The notes: generated from the letters alone by a model not told the origin. Shown: positions 33,545 to 42,253, counted from the first letter of the stretch. The stretch is DNA of 53,326 nucleotides from an uncultured Prevotellaceae bacterium (GCA_900322135.1 ONYP01000012.1:1-53326), one strand, 5' to 3'. Made by a program: numbers and translations.

Positions 33545-34929
33545 GTGCCGATGCCTTCTCGGGCTATCTTGCCCCGACGGGTACTTGGCGCAACGGTGTG
33601 CATAACGGTTCCTACAGTTTTGTGAGCGGATGGTATGACCAGATGTTCACGCGCGCCTTCAGCGAGGTGATGCCCGCCTGGCAGCGTGTCACCCGCGTTG
33701 CCGATGAGATGGGCCAGCCCGCAGTGGCCGCCCTCGCCACCATCGTCAAGGTCGAGGCGCTGCACCGTGTGACCGACATGTACGGCCCGATTCCCTACCT
33801 CCACTACGGCAGCGGAACGCTGGGCACGACATATGACCGCCAACAGGAGGTGTACACCCGCTTCTTTGCCGAGCTGGACAGCGCCATCGAGGTGCTCACG
33901 CCGCTGGCCGAGTCGGGAGGCACGCTCTTGCCCGACTATGATAATGTGTATGAGGGCAATGTCGCCCGTTGGGTGAAGTTTGCCAATACCCTGCGCCTGC
34001 GTCTGGCCCTGCGTGTGGTCTATGCCGACCCTGCCCTGGCACAACGCGAGGCCGAGAAATCGGCAGCCTGTCCCCTGGGCTTCATCGAGACCGCTGCCGA
34101 GCGCGCCCAGTTGCTGCACGGCCGTCTGACCTACTTCCACCCTAACTACGACATCGCCTACAATTTCAATGCCGGCGAGGTGCGAATGGGTGCGACAATG
34201 GATTGCTACATGAACGGTTACAGCGACCCGCGTCTGGCGGCTTACTTCGTTCCCGCCAGCAGCGACAACAAGTATCATGGCGTGCGCTTGGGCGTGCACA
34301 ACATGAACGCCACGCGCTATGCCGGCGTGTATGTCTCCAACCTGAACATCGACCGCTCCACCACGCCCATCGTGTGGATGACGGCCGCCGAGGGCTTCTT
34401 CCTGCGTGCCGAGGCCGCATTGCGCGGCTGGAACATGGGCGGCACGGCGCGGGCTTTCTATGAAGCGGGTATCCGTGCTTCGTTCAGCGAGAACAGCGTG
34501 AGCGGCGAGGATGCCTACATCGTCAACTCAACGCTGAAGCCCACACGCTATGTGGACCGCACCGGTGGCGGCAATGGCGCTACCGCACCGAGCGACATCA
34601 CCATTGCCTGGAGCGACGAGGCCGACTTTGAGACCAACCTGGAGCGCATCATCACCCAGAAGTGGATTGCCATGTACCCCGACGGCTGCGAGGGCTGGGC
34701 GGAGTTCCGCCGCACGGGCTATCCGCGCCTGTTGCCCGTCGTGAACAACGACAGCCAGGGGCTCATCGACACCGAGGTCCAGGTGCGCCGCTGCCCCTTC
34801 CCGGTACAGGAGTATAACACCAACGAGGCTGCTGTGCAGGCCGCTGTCCAGTTGCTGGGCAGTGAAGCCGTGGGCGGCGGCCAGGACAATGGCGGCACCC
34901 GCCTGTGGTGGGACCGAAGGGAGTTATGA
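33352..34929 (+). CDS. SusD-like lipoprotein of the PUL, N-terminus truncated
   Basis: 525 residues of SusD/RagB-family nutrient-binding lipoprotein of the SusD-like_2 type (FNAGEVRMGATMDCYMNGYSDPRLAAYFVPAS, then AEGFFLRAEAALRGW, LERIITQKWIAMYPDGCEGWAEFRRTGYP). The first possible start gives MLLAACTKSFDDINTN: the lipobox cysteine is at residue 6, with no basic n-region or hydrophobic core. The signal peptide is therefore mostly missing, which mirrors the missing end of the upstream SusC. The protein would not be exported as drawn. Otherwise full length; the end is followed by GTTAGGA heptads and the GH18 gene. Confidence 0.85.
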   Translation: MLLAACTKSFDDINTNQHELTDEELANDYQNVGAFFSQMVSRVVLFDDGSGNCLSSDYQVAQGLSADAFSGYLAPTGTWRNGVHNGSYSFVSGWYDQMFTRAFSEVMPAWQRVTRVADEMGQPAVAALATIVKVEALHRVTDMYGPIPYLHYGSGTLGTTYDRQQEVYTRFFAELDSAIEVLTPLAESGGTLLPDYDNVYEGNVARWVKFANTLRLRLALRVVYADPALAQREAEKSAACPLGFIETAAERAQLLHGRLTYFHPNYDIAYNFNAGEVRMGATMDCYMNGYSDPRLAAYFVPASSDNKYHGVRLGVHNMNATRYAGVYVSNLNIDRSTTPIVWMTAAEGFFLRAEAALRGWNMGGTARAFYEAGIRASFSENSVSGEDAYIVNSTLKPTRYVDRTGGGNGATAPSDITIAWSDEADFETNLERIITQKWIAMYPDGCEGWAEFRRTGYPRLLPVVNNDSQGLIDTEVQVRRCPFPVQEYNTNEAAVQAAVQLLGSEAVGGGQDNGGTRLWWDRREL

Positions 34930-34930
34930 A

Positions 34931-34973
34931 GTTAGGAGTTAGGAGTTAGGAGTTAGGAATTAGGAGTTATGGA
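34931..34973 (+). repeat. GTTAGGA heptad tandem repeat
   Basis: Four perfect GTTAGGA units, one ATTAGGA and a degenerate GTTATGG fill the gap between susD and the GH18 gene. The same array occurs at 39372-39404. Confidence 0.9.
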
Positions 34974-34983
34974 GTTTACAGTT

Positions 34984-35931
34984 ATGAAATGGACTAAAAA
35001 TATCACTATCATAGCATTGCTTGCAGTTCTGGTGACCGCCTGTGACACCGAACCCGAGGCGCTCGACCTGCAGCCGCTCAAGGAGTATAGCGAGGACTAT
35101 TATCAGGCCCTGCGCGAGTATAAGGCGAGCAACCACGAGATATGCTATGTCTACTATGCCGACTGGGCTCCCATCGAGGGTGCCAGCGGCTACAAGGACC
35201 CCGCCTCGTGGGGCGAGCGCATCATCGGCCTGCCCGACAGCATCGACATCGTGAACCTGTGGATGGGCATTCCGACGCCCGCGACGCACCCCGTCGCCTA
35301 TCAGGACATGATTGAGACGCGTGAGAAGAAGGGTACCCGCTTTGTCTTCCATGCCGACGCGTCGAACTACAACCACCGCTTCACCATCGACGGCCGCACC
35401 TACGACCTTTCCAACGACCGCGGCGAGGAGGCTATCCGCGCCTATGCCCGCTGGGTGTGTGATACCGTCATCGAAACGGGCCTCGACGGCGCCGACTTTG
35501 ACTACGAGGGCTGGAACGGCCAGCACTTGACCTGGGCCATCGAGGAGTGCGACAAGATTTTCGGCACTAATGGCACCCATCCCGACAAACTGGTCATTGT
35601 GGATTACTTCTCGGTATCGCCGCCTGTAGCCTGTGACCCCTATGTAGACTACTATGTCAAGCAGGCCTATAGTCAGCAGGGCGCCGGTGTTGGCGCGATG
35701 GGACATCCTGACGAGAAGACCGTCTATTGCGAGTCCTTCGGCCAGAAACCCACGGGCGGCGAAATCCTCAACTATGCCGCTTGGGAGCCCGAAACGGGTC
35801 ACAAGGGCGGTTGCGGCGCCTACTATGTGGAGCGCAATTACTACAACACGAGCGACGGCGTGCCCTATGGCGCCATCCGCCGTGCCATCCAGATCATGAA
35901 CCCGGCATCGCCTGCCCGTCCCTCACGCTAA
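34984..35931 (+). CDS. GH18 endoglycosidase-like lipoprotein
   Basis: 315-residue surface lipoprotein, lipobox LAVLVTACDT with cysteine at residue 20. The GH18 catalytic motif DGxDxDxE is present as DGADFDYE, with catalytic Glu175 in a substrate-assisted mechanism. Later strands carry VIVDYFSVSPP, YYVKQAYSQQGAGVGAMG and a C-terminal Tyr-rich segment. In Bacteroides PULs such GH18 lipoproteins cut between the two core GlcNAc residues of N-glycans at the cell surface (BT1044-type), and the neighbouring DUF1735/LamG-like gene fits that picture. Start at 34984; an ATG at 34969 lies in the heptad array. The substrate is inferred from family and context. Confidence 0.85.
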   Translation: MKWTKNITIIALLAVLVTACDTEPEALDLQPLKEYSEDYYQALREYKASNHEICYVYYADWAPIEGASGYKDPASWGERIIGLPDSIDIVNLWMGIPTPATHPVAYQDMIETREKKGTRFVFHADASNYNHRFTIDGRTYDLSNDRGEEAIRAYARWVCDTVIETGLDGADFDYEGWNGQHLTWAIEECDKIFGTNGTHPDKLVIVDYFSVSPPVACDPYVDYYVKQAYSQQGAGVGAMGHPDEKTVYCESFGQKPTGGEILNYAAWEPETGHKGGCGAYYVERNYYNTSDGVPYGAIRRAIQIMNPASPARPSR

Positions 35932-35990
35932 GCCGCTAAGACACTAAGTTTATCATGGCATCTGTCACTAACTATATACTGAAGATTATA

Positions 35991-37214
35991 ATGAAAAGAA
36001 CAATTATCAATATGATGCTACTGCTGTTGGCTGCCGGCTGGCTGCTGGCTGGCTGTGACAGCGAGGGCGACAAGTTTGACTACCAGAAGGTGGGACTGCT
36101 CATCTCGGGTACCGAGCAGGTGCCGGTGCAGCGGTTCACCGTCGACGAATTGCCAGCGGCCTATGCCGTGACTGTCAAGGCCACGCGCCGCTGCGCGCAT
36201 CCTGTAACGGTGCGCCTTGCCATCGACACGGCACTGGTGCGTGAGTACAACAAGGAGCACGGCACCGCCTATTATGCCGTGCCCGCCTCGGCTGTCACGC
36301 TCGAGCACAGCGAGGTGACCATCAAGCAGGGCGAGGCACTGTCGGATGCTGCCCAGGTGAGAGTCGTGAGCACCGACGGCTTTATCGAGGGCGCTACCTA
36401 TGTCATCCCCGTGACCATCCAGCAGGTCGATGGCGAGGGTGGGGAAGTCATCGAGAGCAGCCGCACATTGTTGCTGCAGATTTCCCGCATCATCTCGTTC
36501 TACTCGCTCGATAACAGTTACCAGGCCTCGTCGAACTACATTTTCCCCGACGAGAAGATGGTGAACCTGACCAACTACACCATTGAGTTTAAGGTCTATT
36601 CCTACAGGTTCGGCAATGTGGGCAACATCAAGCGCGTGCTCGCCATCGAGGGCAAGAACGAGGAAGAGGCCAACATGTTCCGCTTCGGCGAGAACGGCTC
36701 GGCTGGTGGCGACATCCTGCAGTGGGTGCTGCCCGGCGGCAGGTGTTTCTCCTCGACCCACTTCAAGACCAACCGCTGGTACTTGGTTTCCTGCACCTAT
36801 GACGGCTCGACCTTCAAGATGTATGTCGACGGTGTGGAGGATGCCCAGGCGAGCGGCTCGGGCAAGGCTACGCCGTTCCAACGCTTCGAGTTGGGCATGT
36901 CGTGGGGCGGTTACCGCAGCAGCCAGTTCTTCTCGGGGCGCCTGTGTGAGGTGCGCGTGTGGAACCGAGCCCTCACTGCCAGCGAGATTGCCACGGGCTT
37001 TGCCGGCGTGAATGCCCACAGCGACGGCCTGGTGGCCTACTGGAAGATGAACGAGGGCGAGGGCCACATCTTCCACGACGCCACGGGCCACGGCTATGAC
37101 ATGGACTGGACCGACACCTGGCGTGACGACAGCGAGAACGGTGTCCTCGTCCACCACGACTACAGCCAATACATCCAGTGGGTGAAAGACGACAACAACA
37201 AGGTCGCCCAGTAA
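35991..37214 (+). CDS. DUF1735 plus LamG-like lipoprotein
   Basis: 407-residue lipoprotein, lipobox GWLLAGCDSE with cysteine at residue 22. Residues about 30-165 form a DUF1735-type beta domain (VQRFTVDELPAAYAVTVKATRR, LAIDTALVREYNKEHGT, GEVIESSRTLLLQISR). From about residue 175 a LamG/concanavalin-like domain follows: NYTIEFKVYSYRFG, NRWYLVSCTYDGSTFKMYVDG, GRLCEVRVWNRALTASEI, LVAYWKMNEGEGHIFHDATGHG. These surface glycan-binding lipoproteins accompany GH18 enzymes in N-glycan PULs and probably hold the glycoprotein near the SusCD importer. Start at the MKRT codon with a proper signal; an ATG at 35955 lacks one. Confidence 0.85.
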   Translation: MKRTIINMMLLLLAAGWLLAGCDSEGDKFDYQKVGLLISGTEQVPVQRFTVDELPAAYAVTVKATRRCAHPVTVRLAIDTALVREYNKEHGTAYYAVPASAVTLEHSEVTIKQGEALSDAAQVRVVSTDGFIEGATYVIPVTIQQVDGEGGEVIESSRTLLLQISRIISFYSLDNSYQASSNYIFPDEKMVNLTNYTIEFKVYSYRFGNVGNIKRVLAIEGKNEEEANMFRFGENGSAGGDILQWVLPGGRCFSSTHFKTNRWYLVSCTYDGSTFKMYVDGVEDAQASGSGKATPFQRFELGMSWGGYRSSQFFSGRLCEVRVWNRALTASEIATGFAGVNAHSDGLVAYWKMNEGEGHIFHDATGHGYDMDWTDTWRDDSENGVLVHHDYSQYIQWVKDDNNKVAQ

Positions 37215-37283
37215 AGAGCGGAGCAGGGTAAGGAATTCAACATCTTGAGTCGCCATCCTGTTCGTTGTTTGCTAAAAAACCAC

Positions 37284-37291
37284 TATCTTTG
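37284..37291 (+). promoter_or_regulatory. -7 element for manA
   Basis: TATCTTTG matches TAnnTTTG, 20 bp before ATG 37312. It argues against the upstream ATG at 37297, which would be at or next to the transcription start. Confidence 0.6.
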
Positions 37292-37311
37292 CCCAATTGA
37301 ATGTGAAGATT

Positions 37312-38289
37312 ATGCAGATTTATAAGTTCAACAGCATATTGAAGCCCATCCTGTGGGGCGGTGACAGACTGGTGACATTCAAGGGATTGCCACCCCGTGA
37401 CGAGGCCATCGGCGAGAGTTGGGAACTGTCGGCGATGCCTGGCCGTGAGTCGGTTGTGACCGTTGGCGATGACAAGGGAATGACGCTTAGCCAACTGGTA
37501 CACCGTTATGGCGCCGACCTTGTGGGTGAGAATGTCAGCCGCCGTTATGGTGATCAGTTCCCGCTGCTCATCAAGTTGATTGACGCCCGCCGCGACCTGT
37601 CGGTGCAGGTACATCCCGACGAGGCGATGGCGCACCGCCTGCATGGCTGTTCCGGCAAAACCGAGATGTGGTATATCCTTGAGGCTGATGAGGGGGCCGT
37701 GATCCGTACCGGTTTCAGCCGCTCGATTACCGCCGAGGAGTTTGACCGCAGACTGGCCGAGGGCACTATCCTGGACATTATCAATGAGACCCCTTCAAAG
37801 CCCGGTGACACCTTCTACATCCCCGCAGGGCAGATTCACACAATCGGGGCCGGCAACCTGCTGCTTGAAATCCAGCAATCGAGTGACATCACTTATCGCG
37901 TGTGGGACTTCAACCGCCGTGATGCCGCCGGCAACCTGCGTGAACTCCACATCAACGAGGCGCGCGAGGCGTTGGATTTCAATGCCCATGACGGCTATGT
38001 GGATTATATGGCGGCTCCCGGCAACGGCATCACCCCGTTGGTGAAGTGCAGGGAGTTTGAGGTCAGCCGATTGAGCTTTGATGATGGCTACTCGCTTGCC
38101 ATGCCGAGGCCTCACTCGTTTGTGGTGCTGATGTGTGTCGAGGGAATGTTGTCGCTGCATGTCGATGGCATGCCTGACACCACCTTGAGCAGGGGCGAGA
38201 CCGCCCTGGTACCTGCCGTGGCCGAGGGCATCGAGATGACGGGCCATGCCCAAGTACTCCTCGCCACGGTCCCGACGATAGACAACTAA
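37312..38289 (+). CDS. manA: mannose-6-phosphate isomerase, class I
   Basis: 325-residue cupin enzyme interconverting mannose-6-phosphate and fructose-6-phosphate. Zinc ligands are visible in VQVHPDEAMA (Gln and His), KTEMWYIL (Glu) and PAGQIHTIGAG (His); the N-terminus FNSILKPILWGGDRL and SSDITYRVWDFNR are typical of the short Bacteroidetes form. Own promoter, but it lies directly after a PUL that should release mannose-containing N-glycans, so the enzyme could feed that mannose to glycolysis or supply GDP-mannose for the GT2 at 24049. Confidence 0.92.
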   Translation: MQIYKFNSILKPILWGGDRLVTFKGLPPRDEAIGESWELSAMPGRESVVTVGDDKGMTLSQLVHRYGADLVGENVSRRYGDQFPLLIKLIDARRDLSVQVHPDEAMAHRLHGCSGKTEMWYILEADEGAVIRTGFSRSITAEEFDRRLAEGTILDIINETPSKPGDTFYIPAGQIHTIGAGNLLLEIQQSSDITYRVWDFNRRDAAGNLRELHINEAREALDFNAHDGYVDYMAAPGNGITPLVKCREFEVSRLSFDDGYSLAMPRPHSFVVLMCVEGMLSLHVDGMPDTTLSRGETALVPAVAEGIEMTGHAQVLLATVPTIDN

Positions 38290-38295
38290 AAGCAT

Positions 38296-38317
38296 GAGGC
38301 GCAGGGTTTTGCGCCTC
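38296..38317. repeat. GAGGCGCA hairpin after manA
   Basis: Arms GAGGCGCA and TGCGCCTC (perfect) around GGGTTT, followed by TACAAT rather than a T run. This resembles the short 'GCGCCTCTACA' intergenic hairpins scattered in Bacteroidales genomes; it may also act as a weak terminator. Confidence 0.55.
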
Positions 38318-38354
38318 TACAATAGATAAAGACTACTAAATAATAACTGGTTAG

Positions 38355-39371
38355 ATGAAAAAGAAGAAAATACGGATTATCGGCGCTATCATCGCCATTT
38401 TATTTTTTGCTGGAATATGTATTGCTGCGCCTTACACCTTCACGGGGGCTTCGGCCGAGGGTCTTATCAAGATGCGCAAGGGCAGCACGATTGAGTCGAT
38501 TGCCGACAGCATCAAGGTACATGTCGACGAGGGGTATGCCAATAAGGTGAAGACCTTGTTGTCGATGATGGGAGCCGAAGTGGGTGAGCACGAGGGTGCT
38601 TTCCGCATTACCCAGGGCATGTCGCCGTTCAACGCCGCCCGTTACATCAAGAATGGCGCGCAGAGCGGAATTCGTTTCACCTTCAACAATGTGCGCACTC
38701 TGGATGAGTGGACCCAGCGTTGGGGGGAGACCTTCCTGGCTGGGCCTGACGAGATGCGCAAGGTATTGAATGACAGTGTGATGTGCGCCAAGTATGGCAA
38801 GACGCCGCAGACCATTGCCTGCCTGCTGATGCCGGACACCTATGAGTTCTACTGGAACATCACGCCCGAGAAGATGCTCGACCGCATGAACGACTACTAT
38901 AACGAGTTCTGGACCAGTGAGCGCAAGGCCAAAGCCGAGAAACTGGGACTCACCCCCGACGAGGTGGCCACCATCGCCTCGATTGTCGAGGAGGAGACCG
39001 TCAAGGCCGACGAGCGCGGCAAGGTGGCACGCCTCTACTTGAACCGCTACCAGCAGGGCATGCGCCTGCAGGCCGACCCGACGGTGAAATTCGCCTTGGG
39101 TGATTTCTCCATCAAGCGCATCACCGTGCCGATGACCCAGGTCAGTTCGCCCTATAACACCTATCGCGTGAACGGTCTGCCTCCCGGCCCGATTCGCCTG
39201 CCCGAGAAATCGACCATCGACGCTGTGCTCGATGCACCGCAGCACGACTTCATCTACATGTGCGCGCGTCCCGACTTCAGCGGGTATCACGACTTCACGC
39301 GCGACTATGCCGCCCACCTCGACAACGCCCATCGTTACCAGGCTGCTCTCAACGCCCGAGGGGTGAAGTGA
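38355..39371 (+). CDS. mltG: endolytic peptidoglycan transglycosylase MltG
   Basis: 338-residue YceG-like lytic transglycosylase that cleaves nascent glycan strands at the inner membrane and so sets strand length. N-terminal transmembrane helix (about residues 6-24), then a LysM-like segment (GLIKMRKGSTIESIADSI). The catalytic domain has LMPDTYEFYWN, ASIVEEETVKADERGKVARLYLNR with the catalytic Glu, QADPTVKFALGD, and SPYNTYRVNGLPPGPI. It functionally pairs with MtgA at 8227-8949, though unlinked here. The end is followed by a GTTAGGA heptad array. Confidence 0.92.
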   Translation: MKKKKIRIIGAIIAILFFAGICIAAPYTFTGASAEGLIKMRKGSTIESIADSIKVHVDEGYANKVKTLLSMMGAEVGEHEGAFRITQGMSPFNAARYIKNGAQSGIRFTFNNVRTLDEWTQRWGETFLAGPDEMRKVLNDSVMCAKYGKTPQTIACLLMPDTYEFYWNITPEKMLDRMNDYYNEFWTSERKAKAEKLGLTPDEVATIASIVEEETVKADERGKVARLYLNRYQQGMRLQADPTVKFALGDFSIKRITVPMTQVSSPYNTYRVNGLPPGPIRLPEKSTIDAVLDAPQHDFIYMCARPDFSGYHDFTRDYAAHLDNAHRYQAALNARGVK

Positions 39372-39404
39372 GTTAGGAGTTAGGAGTTAGGAGTGAGGAG
39401 TTGG
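39372..39404 (+). repeat. GTTAGGA heptad tandem repeat
   Basis: Three perfect GTTAGGA units, one GTGAGGA and a partial unit, beginning at the base right after the mltG stop codon. Same array type as 34931-34973. Confidence 0.9.
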
Positions 39405-39456
39405 TTTTGCATTCCTAAAAATAGATAGAGAGTTATAGTTTAAAACCTATAGAATC

Positions 39457-39873
39457 ATGGATAATTATAAAGAGAAACTGGTCGTGTTTGACAAATATGA
39501 GAACGCTGTTGACGCCAATATCATCAAGGGTGCCCTCGAGTCGAGCGGAATCGTTGCCGGTGTAATCGGCGACAGCACTGCCAATGCAGTGTGGATGGCT
39601 CCGATAATGGTCGTTGTGTTCCGCCGCGACTTGGAACAGGCGATTGCCGCGGTCTATGACGGAGAGATGAACTATGAGGATTATAAGGACGATATGTCAC
39701 AAGAGCAGTTTGAAAACCTGCAGGCATGCAGTAAGACCTTCGGTGCCATCGCTCTCAAGTGTCATCCTGAACTTGCCGGAAAGCAATACCGTCATCTGTT
39801 TGAAGATGCCAAGGATGCGTTGGCAGCCAACCGGCTGGATGTGTTGAAGGCCATCTTGGCCCAATTGCCCTGA
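39457..39873 (+). CDS. DUF2007-like small protein
   Basis: 138-residue cytoplasmic protein. The first 65 residues match the DUF2007 (putative signal-transducing) pattern: KLVVFDKYENAVDANIIKGALESSGIVAGVIG, then VVVFRRDLEQAIAAV. The C-terminal half is helical and uncharacterised (FGAIALKCHPELAGKQYRHLFEDAKDALAANR). It precedes the DUF2569-like gene by 22 bp, so the two are probably co-transcribed. Confidence 0.75.
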   Translation: MDNYKEKLVVFDKYENAVDANIIKGALESSGIVAGVIGDSTANAVWMAPIMVVVFRRDLEQAIAAVYDGEMNYEDYKDDMSQEQFENLQACSKTFGAIALKCHPELAGKQYRHLFEDAKDALAANRLDVLKAILAQLP

Positions 39874-39895
39874 TATTGATAAAGACTGAATCGGT

Positions 39896-40543
39896 ATGAC
39901 TGAACAAGAGCATTCTGTCGAGCCGACCAATGCAGAACGAACTGCCGGCATCGGTGGCTGGTTGCTGATCTATCTGGTGCTCGCTGTCCTGGTTGATGTG
40001 GCGGCGGTGGTACTCATGTCGTGTGGCAAACTGTCCTCAATCCTGCTGCCGACCACACAGAAGAGTGAGCTGGGTTTGTTCGGCTTTTTGATACTGGTGG
40101 CCTGTGTAATGACGGTTTGGGTCGTTCTCGCCTTCATGAAGCGCAAGCCCGATGCCGCCTTCCTGGGCAAGCACCATGTGATCATCAATGCGCTGCCGGT
40201 TGTTTGTGTCCTGGACTGGCTGCTGCTGCACACCGATCGTGATGTTTTCTTCATCTTGGCCTCCGTGCTGTTTCTGGTCGGCTTGTTTGCATGGCGCGTT
40301 TTCTTCAACATGTCGTCTCGTGTGAAGGCCCTGATACCCCCAGCGACCCGCAAGGTCAGCGGCAGGGAGAAGTACCTCGTGACCTTCTTGTACTTGGCCA
40401 TTGGCGTCTTGTACTGCCTTCACACCGGGTTTGACAGGTGGTGGGTGACCATTTGTGCCTTCATTGGCATATTGAGCTTCTCTCCGATGTGGGATGAGTT
40501 TGGCAACACTGGTGCCGACGGGAAAGACGAGCAGGACAAGTGA
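39896..40543 (+). CDS. DUF2569-like membrane protein
   Basis: 215-residue inner-membrane protein with about six helices. ERTAGIGGWLLIYLVLAVLV near the N-terminus is the recognisable DUF2569-type opening, followed by a paired-helix layout. The tail is short and charged. No catalytic residue visible; function unknown. Confidence 0.65.
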   Translation: MTEQEHSVEPTNAERTAGIGGWLLIYLVLAVLVDVAAVVLMSCGKLSSILLPTTQKSELGLFGFLILVACVMTVWVVLAFMKRKPDAAFLGKHHVIINALPVVCVLDWLLLHTDRDVFFILASVLFLVGLFAWRVFFNMSSRVKALIPPATRKVSGREKYLVTFLYLAIGVLYCLHTGFDRWWVTICAFIGILSFSPMWDEFGNTGADGKDEQDK

Positions 40544-40583
40544 TTGGAGACCTTGTATAATAAAAAGCCCTGTCATTTCGTTA

Positions 40584-40591
40584 TATCTTTG
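40584..40591 (+). promoter_or_regulatory. -7 element for porQ
   Basis: TATCTTTG matches TAnnTTTG, 25 bp before ATG 40617. No TTG at the -33 distance. Confidence 0.5.
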
Positions 40592-40616
40592 ATTGAAATA
40601 CATTAATAACGCCAAT

Positions 40617-41648
40617 ATGACAACTTATCTGCGTCACAAGATATTGCTGGCCATGTGTGCCGTGGCATTGATTGCCATGGCCGATGATGGTCCCAAAACC
40701 ACGGCCTATAATTTCCTGAATGTGCCCTCGTCGAGCCATGTCTATGGCTTGGGCGGCCACAACCTCACTATCATTGACGATGACATCAACCTAGTGGAGC
40801 AAAACCCCGCCCTGCTGGGTCCCGAGTATGACCATCAGGTAGGCATCAACTACATGCGCTACATCGGTGAGACCAACTTCGCGGGCCTGCGCTACGGCCA
40901 GGGCGTGAGCGAGCACGGTGCGGTGGCTGTGGGCATCCAGTACTTCGGTTACGGCAACCTGCAAGGCGCCGACATCGACGGCACCAAGACGGGCACCTTC
41001 AGCGCCAGCGATATCGCATTTAATGTGACCTATAGCCACGACATCAGCGACCGTTTTCGCGGCGGTATCACGCTGAAATATCTCTATTCCAAATATGAGG
41101 ACTACACCGCCGGCGCCGTGGCTGCCGACCTGGGTGTGAACTACTATGACCCCGACCATGAGTTCTCGGCATCGTTGGTGGCCAAGAACCTGGGAGGTCA
41201 GGTCAAGAAATTCAACGAGTACAAGGATAACCTGCCCTGGGACATCCAGGTGGGTATGAGCAAGATGCTGGGACATGCCCCCGTCAGGCTGCATCTCACA
41301 GCTTATGAACTCACCCGCTGGAAATCGCCCTATTACAAAATCGAGGATGTCAACAACCCCAACAGCGGTCTGATCAAGAAAGAGTCCTTCGGCAGCAATC
41401 TGCTGCGCCACCTTGTGTTCGGTGTCGATGTCCTGCCGACCGAAAACCTCTACCTGGGCATCGGCTACAACTACCGCACCCGCACCGACATGGCGACTTA
41501 CAAGCGCGACTTCATGTCGGGTCTCTCGGTGGGCGGCGGCTTGAAGGTGCGAGCCTTCGCCATCGGGGCGGCCTTCGCTCGTCCCCACAATGGTGCCACC
41601 ACCTTCATGTTCAACTTCAACACCAGCATCGGCGAACTCCTCAAGTAA
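40617..41648 (+). CDS. porQ: type IX secretion-associated outer membrane protein PorQ
   Basis: 343-residue outer-membrane beta-barrel of the PorQ family. Signal peptide (to about residue 21), then AYNFLNVPSSSHVYGLGGHNLTIIDDDINLVEQNPALLG, the family's N-terminal signature, followed by amphipathic strands and a terminal TFMFNFNTSIGELLK. PorQ acts with PorU/V/Z in the attachment complex of the type IX system. The start at MTTYLRHK follows the -7 box; a TTG at 40593 is less likely. It supports a working T9SS for substrates such as the protein at 27783. Confidence 0.88.
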   Translation: MTTYLRHKILLAMCAVALIAMADDGPKTTAYNFLNVPSSSHVYGLGGHNLTIIDDDINLVEQNPALLGPEYDHQVGINYMRYIGETNFAGLRYGQGVSEHGAVAVGIQYFGYGNLQGADIDGTKTGTFSASDIAFNVTYSHDISDRFRGGITLKYLYSKYEDYTAGAVAADLGVNYYDPDHEFSASLVAKNLGGQVKKFNEYKDNLPWDIQVGMSKMLGHAPVRLHLTAYELTRWKSPYYKIEDVNNPNSGLIKKESFGSNLLRHLVFGVDVLPTENLYLGIGYNYRTRTDMATYKRDFMSGLSVGGGLKVRAFAIGAAFARPHNGATTFMFNFNTSIGELLK

Positions 41649-41737
41649 GCCCCTCCGTCATCATTTCCTACCCACACACGCGTCGCGCCCCCAAAGGCGT
41701 GATGCGATGATTTGTGCCTGGCATATCATCGGATAAT

Positions 41738-41832
41738 GGAACGATATGGCCGTTGACCCATCGAAAGTCTTAACCGCCCTGCGGGCTGGAAATTAAACAA
41801 ATTCTTAATTAAAATTTAGTTTTACCCGTTGG
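41738..41832 (+). repeat. dispersed intergenic element, copy 2
   Basis: GGAACGATATGGCCGTTGACCC, a GCCC-TGC-GGGC hairpin, GGAAATTAAA and an AT-rich tract ending TTTAGTTTTA follow in the same order as copy 1 at 30061-30168. Confidence 0.5.
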
Positions 41833-41898
41833 CGGAATTAAAGAATCAAATTTTTTGCCAGACAAATGACACCCGTAGGGTGACCTATTAACCGTGCC

Positions 41899-41960
41899 CC
41901 GTCGCTGAAGGCGCCCCCTTCATCCTGGACCAGCACAAATGAGGTCGCTTCCAGCGACGG
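41899..41960. repeat. inverted repeat CCGTCGCTG
   Basis: CCGTCGCTG (41899-41907) pairs with CAGCGACGG (41952-41960), and the flanking GAAGGC/GCTTC bases extend the stem with a bulge. Neighbouring CACCC-GTA-GGGTG (41870-41882) is a separate small hairpin. Confidence 0.7.
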
Positions 41961-41976
41961 AGATTGTTTTGCCCAT

Positions 41977-42030
41977 CCGTGGGTGATGCAATCCACTTCG
42001 CTGCCGCTCAGCGGATTGCATTACCCACGG
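41977..42030. repeat. 18-bp-arm inverted repeat (REP-like)
   Basis: CCGTGGGTGATGCAATCC (41977-41994) pairs with GGATTGCATTACCCACGG (42013-42030); 17 of 18 positions match and the other is a G-T wobble. The loop is 18 nt and GC-rich. A CGCCC-TTC-GGGCG hairpin follows at 42044-42056. Confidence 0.85.
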
Positions 42031-42253
42031 TTATTCAGATGACCGCCCTTCGGGCGTTTGCTTCAGCAACTTGCCGGCATTGAATGTTTACTCAGATTCT
42101 ATACTTGTTCAAGAAATTCCGCCAATGGGATATAGTAAATATACATGCATTGATGATGAATGATCCCAGGTCGGTGGACGATGAATTCTTCATGAAAAAT
42201 GGTCTTGAGGGGTGATGAATTGGCGGTTTTTTCGCATTTTTTTTCGTTGATTA

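Noticed and set aside
34931-34973. heptad array as a CRISPR
   Set aside because: Units of seven bases are contiguous with no spacers.
36018-37256. 412-codon minus-strand frame opposite the DUF1735/LamG gene
   Set aside because: Same pattern: antisense to a recognised lipoprotein, composition like a GC-driven shadow, no promoter or start context.
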